DNA from: Streptomyces sp. CB02980
GTDB lineage: Bacteria; Actinomycetota; Actinomycetes; Streptomycetales; Streptomycetaceae
Assembly: GCF_014451325.2 (NCBI RefSeq)
Contig: NZ_JACSCH020000003.1
Location: forward strand, 186,001-250,000
Direction: 5' to 3'
Length of the DNA stretch: 64,000 nucleotides
Both the position numbers and the translations under genes were made by a program. Every line of letters begins with the position of its first letter. Positions within the stretch are counted from its first letter, which is position 1. Shown piece after piece: positions 33,318 through 42,173 of the stretch. The notes beneath the pieces were generated by a model. It ran no database searches. It was not told where the DNA came from and saw nothing but the letters and a program-made list of their open reading frames with translations.

Positions 33318-35312
33318 TCAGCGGGTGATGTTGAAGTACTTCCACGCGCCGTGGATCGTGGTGTTCACGTTGTCACCGGACGTGCCGTCCACGTACGCCG
33401 TGCGGACCCGGGCGCGGACGCCGGCCGCTCCGGCTCCGTCGAACAGGATGTACGCCATACCGCCGCTGCTCAGCCGGACGTAGTCCTCGGAGCCCGTGCG
33501 CCAGGCGCCCGCGTACCAGACCTGGACCTCGTACTTGGTCATCCGGCCCGGGTACGGGTTGTTCCACGCGGTGACCATCACGTCGCCGGTCTGGTGGTAG
33601 CTCTGGTACCAGATGCTGCCGATCTTCGACCACTTGTAGTGCCGGGACAGCGAGGTCGTCAGGCCGGCCCGGGTGTACACGGTGGAGCCGACATGGGCCC
33701 GGCCGGAGCGGGTGTCACCGGCGAAGTCCGCGGTCACCCAGGTGTCGCGGGTCATCCGGGTCGTCACCGACAGCTTCCCCGCCGAGTTGACCGTGCCGCG
33801 CTTGAGCAGCCGCCTGGGCTCCGGCCCGTACGGGTCGGACCAGATCTCCACCACCCGGTTCCGGTACGACCAGCCGAGGGACGCCGTGTACGTGACGTTG
33901 GTGCCGTAGTTGACGGTGAGCCTGTTCCGGTCCAGCGTCAGCGCGGTCTTGAACGGGGTCACCTTGACGACCGCCGTGCCGCTCGCGCCCACGTGCGTGG
34001 CGTCACCCGCGTACGCCACCTTGTAGGTGACGTTGCCCGCCGCGGTCGGGGTGTCGGGGAACGAGAACGTGCCGTTCGCCCCGAGCTTCCTCGTCCCGAG
34101 CGCCTTGCCCTTCGGGAACTCGGCGTCGTACCGCGTCACGGTGAGCGGCGAGCCGACCGGCAGGTTCAGCGTCGCCGCGATCGTGCCGGAGACGGTGATC
34201 GCCTTGAGAACCGCCACGGTGGACGGGACCTTCACGGTGACCGTCGGCAGGGACTTGGTCGGGGTGTCCAGGACGTGCAGCCGGACGCTGTTGCCGCTGG
34301 AGGCCGTGGTCACCGCGAACAGGCGGCTGCCGCCCGGCTCCCAGGAGAGGGCGCTGTAGGCGAGGCCGTCGCCGCCGCTGTAGACCCCCGTGTTCGGGAA
34401 GTCGTACCGCCGCACGGGCTTCGTCTCGCCGGGCCGGTAGACGAACACGTCCGGGTCGTACGGGGCGTCGGAGCCGGCCGCCACGGTGCCGTCGGGTGCG
34501 ACGGCCACTGCGGTGCCGTGGTATTCGCTGGCGTAGGACGGCAGCTCGGCCATGTCGGTGGTCCGCCACACCCGGTGGCGGTTGCCGGCCGTGGCCGTGA
34601 TGAGCTTGCCGCCGTCCGGGGTGTAGGCGAGGTCGTTGGCCATGCCCACCGAGCCGACGTCGGCGGCGGTGCGCGCGGTGCGGGTGGCGGTGCCGGTGGA
34701 CGCGTCGTACGTGCCCAGCAGGAACCGGTGGTAGTACGAGGACATCGCCGCGAAGGCGTTCGGGTCCGTCGGCGAGGAGACGAGCCGGGGGGCGCCCGAG
34801 TAGTTCAGCTCGGTGTCCTGGGCCAGGGTCACCACGGGTTCGGCGCCCGAGGTGTCGACCGACCCGATGTCGCCGTGGTCGCCGTTGCCGTAGCCGAACC
34901 AGATCCTGCCGCCCGCGAGCGCGACGTACTGCGGGTCGGTGCCCTCGCCGGTGGCGTACCGGGCCCGTTCGGTCACGGTCCCGGCGTCGAGCGCGACGAC
35001 GAGGTCGGAGCCCGGCACCGCGGCGTACAGGCTCCCCGCGTCGGCGGAGAGCGCGAGCCCGGTGACGCCGGGCAGACCGGTGACGGTGCTCAGGACCGTG
35101 CCCGCGTAGTCGGTCGCGACGACCTTCCCGAGGTACGGGTCGCTGATGAAGATCTTCCGGTGGACACCGTCCACCACCATGTCGCCCACGGACGACATCG
35201 GCAGAGCCTTGCTGCTGTCGGCGGCCGCCGGGCCGGCCGCGCCCGCGACCAGCGCCGCGGAACCGACAAGGACCGCGAACGACGTCGCGGCCGAGAGAGC
35301 GCGCTTGCGCAC
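33318..35312 (-). CDS. Secreted protein: beta-propeller followed by Ig-like repeats
   Basis: A 664-residue exported protein. The signal peptide is VRKRALSAATSFAVLVGSAALV...AAADS. The next ~350 residues contain repeated blades of the YVTN/NHL type (GDMVVDGVHRKIFISDP, GLALSADAGSLYAAVPGSD, DLAYTPDGGKLITATAGN), which suggests a beta-propeller. After about 370 there are one or two Ig-like/bacterial-surface modules (TVKVPSTVAVLKAITVSGT, YKVAYAGDATH) and a C-terminal domain rich in Trp and Tyr. The GTG start at 35312 has GGGGGG nine bases upstream; an ATG eight codons further up has no such site. The role is unknown. Confidence 0.85.
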   Translation of the reverse strand: MRKRALSAATSFAVLVGSAALVAGAAGPAAADSSKALPMSSVGDMVVDGVHRKIFISDPYLGKVVATDYAGTVLSTVTGLPGVTGLALSADAGSLYAAVPGSDLVVALDAGTVTERARYATGEGTDPQYVALAGGRIWFGYGNGDHGDIGSVDTSGAEPVVTLAQDTELNYSGAPRLVSSPTDPNAFAAMSSYYHRFLLGTYDASTGTATRTARTAADVGSVGMANDLAYTPDGGKLITATAGNRHRVWRTTDMAELPSYASEYHGTAVAVAPDGTVAAGSDAPYDPDVFVYRPGETKPVRRYDFPNTGVYSGGDGLAYSALSWEPGGSRLFAVTTASSGNSVRLHVLDTPTKSLPTVTVKVPSTVAVLKAITVSGTIAATLNLPVGSPLTVTRYDAEFPKGKALGTRKLGANGTFSFPDTPTAAGNVTYKVAYAGDATHVGASGTAVVKVTPFKTALTLDRNRLTVNYGTNVTYTASLGWSYRNRVVEIWSDPYGPEPRRLLKRGTVNSAGKLSVTTRMTRDTWVTADFAGDTRSGRAHVGSTVYTRAGLTTSLSRHYKWSKIGSIWYQSYHQTGDVMVTAWNNPYPGRMTKYEVQVWYAGAWRTGSEDYVRLSSGGMAYILFDGAGAAGVRARVRTAYVDGTSGDNVNTTIHGAWKYFNITR

Positions 35313-35443
35313 GATGAAGAGCCCCCCAAAGAGCATGATTCCGGCCCCTCAACACGGGGCGCAGTGCAGGAAGACTAGAACACGCCTGCGACACACCGCC
35401 TCCCGGTATCCGCACCGCGCGCGACCGGGCCCGCCGCCGCCCT

Positions 35444-35545
35444 CCTCAGGCCGTCCGCGGCCGTCCCGCCGCCGCCCCCTCAGGTCGTCCGCAGCCGTCC
35501 CGCCGCCGCCCCCTCAGGTCGTCCGCAGCCGTCCCGCCGCCCGGA
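35444..35545. repeat. Three tandem 34-bp copies covering and following the 3' end of the aminotransferase gene
   Basis: The unit begins with cctcagg at 35444, 35478 and 35512, a strict 34-bp period. The third copy is inside the coding sequence and contains the TGA stop (35514-35516) and the codons for the last residues (LRTT). The other two copies lie downstream of the stop and so repeat the gene's 3' end. The copies differ at only a few positions. Confidence 0.9.
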
Positions 35546-36704
35546 CCAGGGCGTCCACGCCCCGCTCCGCCTTCCTGCGGGTGCAGCCCACGTTCAGCCG
35601 GACGAAGCCGGGGGTGCCGTAGACCCCGCCCGGCATGATCGCGACCTTCTCGACGGTCACCAGCTCCTCCTGGAGCCGGGTCTCCTCGATGCCGAGCGGC
35701 CGCAGGTCGATCCAGGCCAGATAGCCGGCCTGCGGGGGCTCCCAGACCACCCCCGGAAGACCTTCGGCCAGCCGCTCCCGGACGATGGTCATCGTGCCCG
35801 CCACATACGCGCGCAGCTCGTCCAGCCAGGCCGCGCCGTGCCGGTACGCGGCGATGTGGGCGGTCAGCGAGAGCACGGCGGGCGAGGCGAGCCCCTCCCC
35901 GGTCTCCATGCGCCGGACGAAGGCCGCGCGCTCGTCGGGGTCGCCGATGATCCCGTACGAGCCGGAGAGCGCGGGGAAATTGAAGGCCTTGGTGGCCGAG
36001 GTGACCAGCGCCCAGCGCCGGCCCCGGCCCCGCTCGGCGATCCGGGTCCACGGGATGTGGCGGTGGCCCTCGGTGGTCAGGTCGGCGTGGATCTCGTCGC
36101 TGACGACGGCCGCGCCGTGGCGCTCGGCGAGGGCGGCGAACTCCCGGAGCTCGTCCTCCGTCCACACCCGGCCGGTCGGGTTGTGCGGGGAGCAGAGCAG
36201 CAGGACCTTGCTGTCCGGCCGGGCCAACTCCTGTTCGAGGGCCTCGGTGTCGCCGACCGGGACGCCGCGCAGCTCGCGCCCGAGCCCCGTGACGGCCTTG
36301 CGGAAGCCGTCGTACGTGGGGGTGTGGACGACGACGCCGTCGCCGGGTTCGGTCCACATCCGCAGGAGCTGGGAGAGCTGGGAGAGCACGGAGGGCGCGT
36401 ACACCAGGGAGTCCGGGTCGACCTCGGCCTCGTACCGGGTGGCGTACCAGTGGCGTATCGCCTCGCGGAACTCGCCGAGCCGCCAGTCGGTGTAGCCGAA
36501 GACCCCGTGGTCGACGCGGTCGCGCAGGGCCGCGAGGACCTCCGGCGGGGAGGCGAAGTCCATGTCGGAGATGGTGAAGGGGAGCAGGTCGGGGACACCG
36601 AAGCGGTCCGCGATCCCGTCCCACTGGACCGACCAGGTCCCGCGGCGGTCGATCTCCCGGTCGAAGTCGTACGTCGTCGTCACCGTGGTCTCTCCTCCGG
36701 ACAT
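35514..36704 (-). CDS. MalY/PatB-type PLP aminotransferase or C-S lyase
   Basis: A 396-residue fold-type I enzyme. It carries DMDFASPPEV and VFGYTDWRLGEFREAIRHWY, both typical of the MalY/PatB cystathionine beta-lyase-like group, then LLLCSPHNPTGRVW, SDEIHADLT and the Schiff-base lysine in TSATKAFNFPAL. It probably breaks C-S bonds of cystathionine-like substrates. The ATG at 36704 has GGAGGAG at 6 bases; an equally good GGAGGAG precedes an in-frame GTG eight codons later. Two tandem copies of its 3' end lie beyond the stop codon. Confidence 0.92.
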   Translation of the reverse strand: MSGGETTVTTTYDFDREIDRRGTWSVQWDGIADRFGVPDLLPFTISDMDFASPPEVLAALRDRVDHGVFGYTDWRLGEFREAIRHWYATRYEAEVDPDSLVYAPSVLSQLSQLLRMWTEPGDGVVVHTPTYDGFRKAVTGLGRELRGVPVGDTEALEQELARPDSKVLLLCSPHNPTGRVWTEDELREFAALAERHGAAVVSDEIHADLTTEGHRHIPWTRIAERGRGRRWALVTSATKAFNFPALSGSYGIIGDPDERAAFVRRMETGEGLASPAVLSLTAHIAAYRHGAAWLDELRAYVAGTMTIVRERLAEGLPGVVWEPPQAGYLAWIDLRPLGIEETRLQEELVTVEKVAIMPGGVYGTPGFVRLNVGCTRRKAERGVDALVRAAGRLRTT

Positions 36705-36727
36705 CGCTCTCCTCCAGACATGCCGAG

Positions 36728-36765
36728 GGCCCGGCACCCCCACGCCAGGGCGGGGGTGCCGGGCC
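36728..36765. terminator. Terminator after fba
   Basis: A 14-bp perfect stem (36728-36741 with 36752-36765) with a 10-base loop. It starts 26 bases after the fba stop and separates it from the downstream aminotransferase start at 36704. Confidence 0.85.
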
Positions 36766-36790
36766 GCTCGTACCACGCTTGCCTCAGCGC

Positions 36791-37813
36791 TTACTTCAGC
36801 TTGGTGCCGGTCGAGCGCAGCGCCGCGCACGCCTCGGTCACCCGGACGGCCATGCCGGCCTCGGCCAGCTTGCCCCAGGTGCGCGGGTCGTAGGTCGACT
36901 TGATGCCGACCTCGCCGTCGACCTTCAGGACGCCGTCGTAGTTCTTGAACATGTGGTTCGCCACCGGACGCGTGAAGGCGTACTGGGTGTCGGTGTCGAG
37001 GTTCATCTTCACGACGCCGTTCTCCAGGGCGGTGGCGATCTCCTCGGCCGTGGAACCCGAGCCGCCGTGGAAGACGAAGTCGAACGGGGAGGCCTTGCCG
37101 TACTTCTCGGCGACACCGGCCTGGAGGTCCTTGAGGAGCTCCGGGCGGAGGACGACGTTGCCCGGCTTGTAGACGCCGTGCACGTTGCCGAAGGAGGCGG
37201 CGAGCAGGTAGCGGCCCTTCTCGCCCAGGCCGAGGGCCTCGGCGGTGCGGAGCGCGTCGTCGACGGTGGTGTACAGCTCGTCGTTGATCTCGTGGCTGAC
37301 GCCGTCCTCCTCGCCACCGGTCGGGGTGATCTCGACCTCAAGGATGATCTTGGCGGCGGCGGCCTTCGCGAGCAGCTCCTGGCCGATGGCCAGGTTGTCG
37401 GCGAGGGTCTCGGCGGAGCCGTCCCACATGTGCGACTGGAACAGCGGGTTCTCACCGCGGGCGACGCGCTCGGCGGAGACGTCGAGCAGCGGACGGACAT
37501 AGCCGTCCAGCTTGTCCTTCGGGCAGTGGTCGGTGTGCAGCGCGACCGTGATGTCGTACTTCGCGGCGACGATGTGCGCGAACTCGGCCAGGGCAACGGC
37601 GCCCGTGACCATGTCCTTGTTGTACTGGCCGCCCAGGAACTCGGCTCCGCCGGTCGAGATCTGGATGATGCCGTCGCTCTCGGCCTCCGCGAAACCGCGC
37701 AGGGCGGCGTGCAGGGTCTGGGACGAAGTCACGTTGATGGCCGGGTAGGCGAACTTGCCTGCCTTCGCCCGGTCGAGCATCTCGTTGTAGACCTCGGGGG
37801 TTGCGATGGGCAT
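36791..37813 (-). CDS. fba: Class II fructose-bisphosphate aldolase
   Basis: Zinc-dependent aldolase of glycolysis and gluconeogenesis that cleaves fructose-1,6-bisphosphate to dihydroxyacetone phosphate and glyceraldehyde-3-phosphate. The 340 residues are normal. Visible are ALHTDHCPKD with the catalytic Asp and zinc-binding His, EVEITPTGGEEDGV, AASFGNVHGVYKPG, FVFHGGSGS and KMNLDTDTQYAF, all conserved. ATG at 37813 follows AGGAGCGGACGA. The gene is alone; pyrE upstream on the same strand is separated by a 222-base gap that includes the parS-like palindrome. Confidence 0.98.
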   Translation of the reverse strand: MPIATPEVYNEMLDRAKAGKFAYPAINVTSSQTLHAALRGFAEAESDGIIQISTGGAEFLGGQYNKDMVTGAVALAEFAHIVAAKYDITVALHTDHCPKDKLDGYVRPLLDVSAERVARGENPLFQSHMWDGSAETLADNLAIGQELLAKAAAAKIILEVEITPTGGEEDGVSHEINDELYTTVDDALRTAEALGLGEKGRYLLAASFGNVHGVYKPGNVVLRPELLKDLQAGVAEKYGKASPFDFVFHGGSGSTAEEIATALENGVVKMNLDTDTQYAFTRPVANHMFKNYDGVLKVDGEVGIKSTYDPRTWGKLAEAGMAVRVTEACAALRSTGTKLK

Positions 37814-37931
37814 TCGTCCGCTCCTTGTGATGTGCGGGGTGTGTGCGTTGCTGTCCCTGACCTGGGGGCGACGTCATCGTCGACGCCCATCCTTCCAGAC
37901 TCTTCTCCGGGCTCCCACGGGCCCGGCATGA

Positions 37932-37971
37932 CTAGGGGCGGGGTGTTTCACGTGAAACACCCCGCCCCTAG
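37932..37971. promoter_or_regulatory. parS: parS-like ParB-binding site inside a 40-bp perfect palindrome
   Basis: The core TGTTTCACGTGAAACA at 37944-37959 is the full 16-bp bacterial parS consensus, and Streptomyces parS is GTTTCACGTGAAAC. It is centred in a perfect 40-bp palindrome whose outer arms are GC-rich (CTAGGGGCGGGG and its complement). It sits in the gap downstream of pyrE and upstream of fba. The parA/parB genes are not in the window. The outer arms could also terminate pyrE transcription. Confidence 0.88.
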
Positions 37972-38035
37972 GCAAAAACGCAGGTCAGGACAGCAATCAC
38001 CGATGCCCGGGACCTAAGTCACGACTTCGCGGCGG

Positions 38036-38575
38036 TTACGCCAGGTCGAGATCGGCCAGCTGGTAGCCCGTGAGGTACGCCAGACCCGCCCCGGCGATGG
38101 CCTCGGCGGCGCCCCGGTCGACGATCGTGGCCACGGCGACGACCTCGCCGCCGGCCTCACGGACGGCCTCCACGGCGGTCAGCGGCGAGCCGCCGGTGGT
38201 CGAGGTGTCCTCGACGACCAGGCAGCGACGGCCCTTGACGTCCGTGCCCTCGATACGGCGCTGCATGCCGTGCGCCTTCTGCGCCTTCCGGACGACGAAG
38301 GCGTCGAGGCGCTGCCCGCGCGCGGCGGAGGCGTGCAGCATCGAGGTCGCGACCGGGTCGGCGCCCAGGGTCAGACCACCGACGCAGTCGAAGTCCAGGT
38401 CGGCCGTCAGGTCGAGCATGACCTGACCCACCAGCGGCGCGGCCTCGCCGTCCAGCGTGATCCGGCGCAGGTCGATGTAGTAGTCGGCTTCCAGACCCGA
38501 GGAGAGGGTCACCTTGCCGTGCACCACGGCCTTGTCCTTGATCTGCTGGAGCAGCTCAGCGCGTACGTCAGTCAT
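38036..38575 (-). CDS. pyrE: Orotate phosphoribosyltransferase
   Basis: The 179-residue enzyme adds ribose phosphate to orotate to give OMP in pyrimidine synthesis. It has the PRPP-binding motif CLVVEDTSTTGGSPLTAVEA, the flexible loop with VRKAQKAHGMQRRIEG, and the N-terminal HGKVTLSSGLEADYYIDLRR. It starts with ATG at 38575 and ends with TAA, an uncommon stop here. An aldose-epimerase-like gene lies 23 bases upstream on the same strand, so the two may be cotranscribed. Confidence 0.97.
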   Translation of the reverse strand: MTDVRAELLQQIKDKAVVHGKVTLSSGLEADYYIDLRRITLDGEAAPLVGQVMLDLTADLDFDCVGGLTLGADPVATSMLHASAARGQRLDAFVVRKAQKAHGMQRRIEGTDVKGRRCLVVEDTSTTGGSPLTAVEAVREAGGEVVAVATIVDRGAAEAIAGAGLAYLTGYQLADLDLA

Positions 38576-38598
38576 GCCCCGAGCTTAAAGGGCACTGC

Positions 38599-39384
38599 TC
38601 AGAGGCGGCGCCAGCGCCAGGTGCTCTCGACCTCCAGGGGATCGATCGGGGTGACCAGACGGGGGTGGGTGTTGAGGCCGTTCGGCGGGCCGGACTGCGG
38701 CTCGACACAGACGGCCTCCTCGGGCTCGTCGTAGATCACGACCCACTCGGCGCGGCTGGTGACCTTCAGCTCCAGCTCCTCCGGCCAGGTGAGGGTGACG
38801 TCGACCCCCTCGGGCATGCCGAAGCAGTCGTCCCAGGGGCCGGGGGTGGGGTCGATCCGGCGTCCGGTCGGGAGGTGGTCGTCACCGCGCTCCTCCTGCC
38901 AGGCCGGGGTGAAGTCGAGCCGCACGTCCTGGCCGCCCTTGCCGAGGTTCCGCAGGAACCAGGGGTGCCAGCCGGCCTGGGCCGGGAAGGAGTCGTCGTA
39001 GGTCTCGACGCCGAAGCGGAGGGTGAGGGAGTCCTCGGCCAGCTCGAAGACCTGGGTGACCGTGCCCTTGTACGGCCACGGGTCACCGAGCTCGCAGGTG
39101 AAGACGGCCTCGGTCGAGGAGACCCTCGCGGCCTTCCAGGCGAGGTCGCGGACGGTGCCGTGGATGGCGTGCGGAGGTGCGTTGACCGGCAGCTGGTGGC
39201 TGGTGGCCCCGTTGCGGAAGCGGCCGTTCTCGGTCCGTCCGCACCAGGGCACCATCGGGAAGGTCCCGAACCGCTCGCCCTGGCGCAGCACCTCGGTGCC
39301 GCCGATGCGCAGGCTCTCGATCCGGCAGCCGTTCTCGGGGCTGATGGTCAACTCGGCGTCGCCCGCCGTCAGGTGCGTCTGCAT
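38599..39384 (-). CDS. Aldose 1-epimerase family protein
   Basis: A protein of about 261 residues with the galactose mutarotase fold: ISPENGCRIESLRIGGTEVL, FPMVPWCGRTENGRF, NAPPHAIHGTVRDLAW with a catalytic-type His, and FPAQAGWHPWFLRNL. It would interconvert anomers of an aldose or act on a phosphosugar. Two starts are close: ATG at 39384 (MQTHLT) and GTG at 39390. It is immediately upstream of pyrE. A triple 33-bp repeat lies just 5' of its start. Confidence 0.92.
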   Translation of the reverse strand: MQTHLTAGDAELTISPENGCRIESLRIGGTEVLRQGERFGTFPMVPWCGRTENGRFRNGATSHQLPVNAPPHAIHGTVRDLAWKAARVSSTEAVFTCELGDPWPYKGTVTQVFELAEDSLTLRFGVETYDDSFPAQAGWHPWFLRNLGKGGQDVRLDFTPAWQEERGDDHLPTGRRIDPTPGPWDDCFGMPEGVDVTLTWPEELELKVTSRAEWVVIYDEPEEAVCVEPQSGPPNGLNTHPRLVTPIDPLEVESTWRWRRL

Positions 39385-39402
39385 GCTCACGCCCCGACCC
39401 TA

Positions 39403-39501
39403 ATCGTGTCGGCGGCGTCGGCGCAGTGCACGGCGATCGTTTCAGCGGCGCCGGCTCAGTGTGCGGCGATCGGGTCAGCGGCGTCGGCGCAGTGCACGGC
39501 C
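39403..39501. repeat. Three tandem 33-bp copies spanning the 3' end of the SRPBCC gene
   Basis: Copies begin at 39403, 39436 and 39469, an exact 33-bp period, each starting atcg and containing cggcg...gcagtg(c/t)(a/g)cgg. The last copy contains the TGA stop (39475-39477) and final Arg codons of the SRPBCC gene; the other two lie between that stop and the epimerase gene. Copy 2 has several base differences from the others. Confidence 0.9.
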
Positions 39502-40356
39502 GACGACCACGGCAGAGGCGAGCGCGAGGGCCGCGGCCGGGGCGATCCAGCGCAGGGTGGCACCGGCGCTCGACGCCTCGGGCGCGGGAACCGGGGCGTA
39601 CCGGCCGCGCGGCGGCGCGTGGTCGACCTCCTCGGCGCTCCGGCCGATCATGGTCCGGCGGGCGTGGGCGGCCTCGGCTGCGGGCTGCGGGGCGGGGAAC
39701 TCGATGGGCTTGTCGCCGAAGTCCTCGTCCAGGAGGGGGTCGAGGGAGGGCGGCGGCACCGGCGCGTCGAAGACGGGACTCCGGTGCGGCTCCTCGACAC
39801 CGTCGTCGACCCCGTCGTCGTCGGAGTCGGGCTCGACGACGTCATCGGCAGCGGCGGCGGCCGCTCCTTCAGGAGCCACATCCGCGTCCGGCTCCTCCGG
39901 CACGTCCGGCTCCTCCAGCGCGTCCGGCTCCTCCACCAGCGCCGCCAGCCCCTCCACGAACTTGTCGAGCATCCGCGCGCCCGCCGTGGACCGGGCCTCG
40001 TCCGTCGCCTCGGCGAGCCGGCCGACCGCCGTCAGGCCGCCGGTGAAGCTCAGGCTGGTGCCCTCGGCCACCGGAGTGAGGACGACGGTGAGCGACAGCT
40101 CCGCCGTGCCCTTGCCCCGGGCCTCGGTCCCCCGGCCCTCGTAGGTGATGGCACCGTCCCGCTCGACGACCTTCAGGGCGCCCCGGTAGGTGATGGTGTT
40201 GCCGCCGACCCGCACCTTGAGCCGGCCCGTCAGGGGGCCCGCCTCCGCGTCGGCGTCGCGCTGGAGACCGGGGACGCAGCGCACCACCCGGGCCGGGTCC
40301 GTGAGCGTCGCACGCAGAACCTCGGCCGGGACCGGGACGAACACCTCATGCTCCAT
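39475..40356 (-). CDS. SRPBCC (CoxG-like) protein with C-terminal membrane anchor
   Basis: A 293-residue protein. The N-terminal ~150 residues form the SRPBCC fold of the CoxG/carbon monoxide dehydrogenase subunit G group: MEHEVFVPVPAEVLRATLTDPARVVRCVPG, ITYRGALKVVERDGAITYEGRG, and STAGARMLDKFVEGLAALV. A long acidic Glu/Asp/Pro region follows, then a C-terminal membrane helix (about 270-290) with a closing RRRR. CoxG proteins help anchor or assemble molybdenum hydroxylases at the membrane; no CO dehydrogenase gene is nearby, so the role is unknown. The GC-rich tandem repeat of its 3' end is noted separately. Confidence 0.85.
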   Translation of the reverse strand: MEHEVFVPVPAEVLRATLTDPARVVRCVPGLQRDADAEAGPLTGRLKVRVGGNTITYRGALKVVERDGAITYEGRGTEARGKGTAELSLTVVLTPVAEGTSLSFTGGLTAVGRLAEATDEARSTAGARMLDKFVEGLAALVEEPDALEEPDVPEEPDADVAPEGAAAAAADDVVEPDSDDDGVDDGVEEPHRSPVFDAPVPPPSLDPLLDEDFGDKPIEFPAPQPAAEAAHARRTMIGRSAEEVDHAPPRGRYAPVPAPEASSAGATLRWIAPAAALALASAVVVGRALRRRR

Positions 40357-40418
40357 GGAAGCCGAGCCTACTCAGACGGGGGCGCGGCGTCGCCCGTTCG
40401 GCGCGGAACCCGGTCCCT

Positions 40419-42098
40419 TCAGCCTCCGTACCGCGGGTGCACCAGCGTCGACGGGGGCGGTTCGGCGTCGCCCCGGCCGCGCTCGGCGCGGTGCGCCGCG
40501 GCCTCCAGGGTGTGCTCGCCGAGCGAGCGCAGCCGGGGCGCGTCGGGGGCGAGACCCAGGGCGGGCGGGCGGCTGCCCGGTACGGCCAGGAGGAAGCCCC
40601 AGTCGCCGGGGCCCCGCCCCGTACCGCCGGAGCCGTCGGCGCGGTCGGGTCCGGCGGCGAAGCCGGGGGTGCGGCCGCTCGCGCTGTAGGGGCGGGTCGC
40701 GAAGCCGGCCGCGCGCAGGGTGGCGTCCACGGTCCAGTAGGTGCGGGGCCGGTCGGTGACGGACCCGGCATGGACGGCGAACCGTCCTGAGGGGGTGAGG
40801 ACCTGGGCCACGAGCCCGTAGAACTCCTGCGCGTACAGCTTGGCGCTGGGGGTGATTCCGGGGTCGGGCAGATCGGAGATCACCACGTCGTACCGTTCCT
40901 GCAGACGATCGGTGGCGCCGCCCCGGAGCCAGCGGAAGGCGTCCGCGTAGACCACCCGGACGCGCGGGTCCCGGAACGCCTGCCCGTTGAGCCTGGCGAG
41001 GGCCGGGTCCGTCCGGGCGAGCAGGACGACGCCCGGGTCGAGTTCGACCACGGTGACGGAGCGGACCCCGGGGTAGCGCAGGGCCTCCCGGGCGGCCATG
41101 CCGTCTCCGCCGCCGACGATCAGCACGCGGTCGTGCGCGCCGTTCATCGCGGGGTGGACGAGGGCCTCGTGGTAGCGGTACTCGTCCTGGCCGGCCACCC
41201 GGAGGCGGCCGTCGAGGAACAGGTCGGGCGGGCCTTCGCGGCCCCCGGTCACGATGATCTCCTGGAGCTCGGTGTGGACGGCGACCCGCACCCGCTCCCC
41301 GTACACCGCCCGGCGCGCGGCCTGTTCGAAGTCGTCGACGAGCACGGTCGCCGTGGCGAGGACGGCGAGGACCGACACGTTCACCGCGACGAGCAGGGCT
41401 CGGGAGCGGGTGGTCAGGTCGCGGCGGAACACCCAGAGGACGAGGCCGCCGCCCGCCACGGCGTTGACCGCGCCGGTGACGAGGGCACCGGTGAGCTGGC
41501 CGAGCCAGGGCAGCAGCAGAAAGGGGAAGGCCAGGCCGCCGACCAGGGCACCGACGTAGTCGGCGGCGAAGAGGTCGGCGACCGTCCCCGCGGCGTCGTC
41601 CTGCTCCCCGAGCGAGGCCTTCCGCCCGGACCGGCCCGACCGGTCGCCCCGCTGTATGAGCGACATCAGGAGCGGGATCTCCGCACCGATGAGCACCCCG
41701 ATGGCGAGCGAGAACGCCACGAGGACGTACCGCGATTCGCCGAACCAGGCGAAGGCCGCGTACAGCACCATCGCCGAGGTGCCGCCGACGAGCGCGAGCC
41801 CGGCCTCGACCAGGCCGAAGCCGACGGCGGCGCGGAAACGCAGCGCCTTGGCGAGGAGCGATCCCACCCCCATGGCGAAGACCATGACGGAGAGCACGAC
41901 GGAGGCCTGGGTGACCGAGTCGCCGATCAAGTAGGAGGCGAGCGCGACCAGTTCGAGTTCGTAGACCAGGCCGCAGGCGGCGCAGACGAAGACCACCGCG
42001 AGGACCGGGAACCGCACCGTCTCGCGAGGCGGCTCGGGCCGCCGCACGGGCGCCCGCCGCACCCTCTTGGGTGGCATGGTCACGGTCGGCTCGATCAT
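40419..42098 (-). CDS. speE: Membrane-fused spermidine synthase-like protein
   Basis: A 559-residue protein in two parts. Residues about 30-255 hold at least six membrane helices, with the conserved [21 protein letters not shown] near 40. The rest is a spermidine synthase/SAM-methyltransferase-like fold with [28 protein letters not shown] and [11 protein letters not shown], matching the decarboxylated-SAM/polyamine pocket. Streptomyces have such fused proteins; polyamine production has not been shown for all of them. The C terminus is Gly/Pro-rich and disordered. It lies 75 bases downstream of the DUF2617 gene, so they may form an operon. Confidence 0.9.
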   Translation of the reverse strand: MIEPTVTMPPKRVRRAPVRRPEPPRETVRFPVLAVVFVCAACGLVYELELVALASYLIGDSVTQASVVLSVMVFAMGVGSLLAKALRFRAAVGFGLVEAGLALVGGTSAMVLYAAFAWFGESRYVLVAFSLAIGVLIGAEIPLLMSLIQRGDRSGRSGRKASLGEQDDAAGTVADLFAADYVGALVGGLAFPFLLLPWLGQLTGALVTGAVNAVAGGGLVLWVFRRDLTTRSRALLVAVNVSVLAVLATATVLVDDFEQAARRAVYGERVRVAVHTELQEIIVTGGREGPPDLFLDGRLRVAGQDEYRYHEALVHPAMNGAHDRVLIVGGGDGMAAREALRYPGVRSVTVVELDPGVVLLARTDPALARLNGQAFRDPRVRVVYADAFRWLRGGATDRLQERYDVVISDLPDPGITPSAKLYAQEFYGLVAQVLTPSGRFAVHAGSVTDRPRTYWTVDATLRAAGFATRPYSASGRTPGFAAGPDRADGSGGTGRGPGDWGFLLAVPGSRPPALGLAPDAPRLRSLGEHTLEAAAHRAERGRGDAEPPPSTLVHPRYGG

Positions 42099-42173
42099 GA
42101 CCGTAACGCTACGTCACGACCAGGGCGCCCCCTGTCACCCACACGAGTGGATCTGGAGCTCCTGGAGGGCGTA

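Noticed and set aside
31092..35378. Very long open forward frame of more than 1,400 codons across DUF3152-DUF3151-MFS-propeller genes
   Set aside because: It is the antisense of well supported reverse-strand genes, rich in Arg, Gly and Val from the GC-rich complementary third positions. No family features.
40419..42098. The spermidine-synthase-like gene as a plain MFS transporter
   Set aside because: The C-terminal half has GGGDG and DLPDPG motifs of spermidine synthase, and the membrane part has too few helices for MFS.
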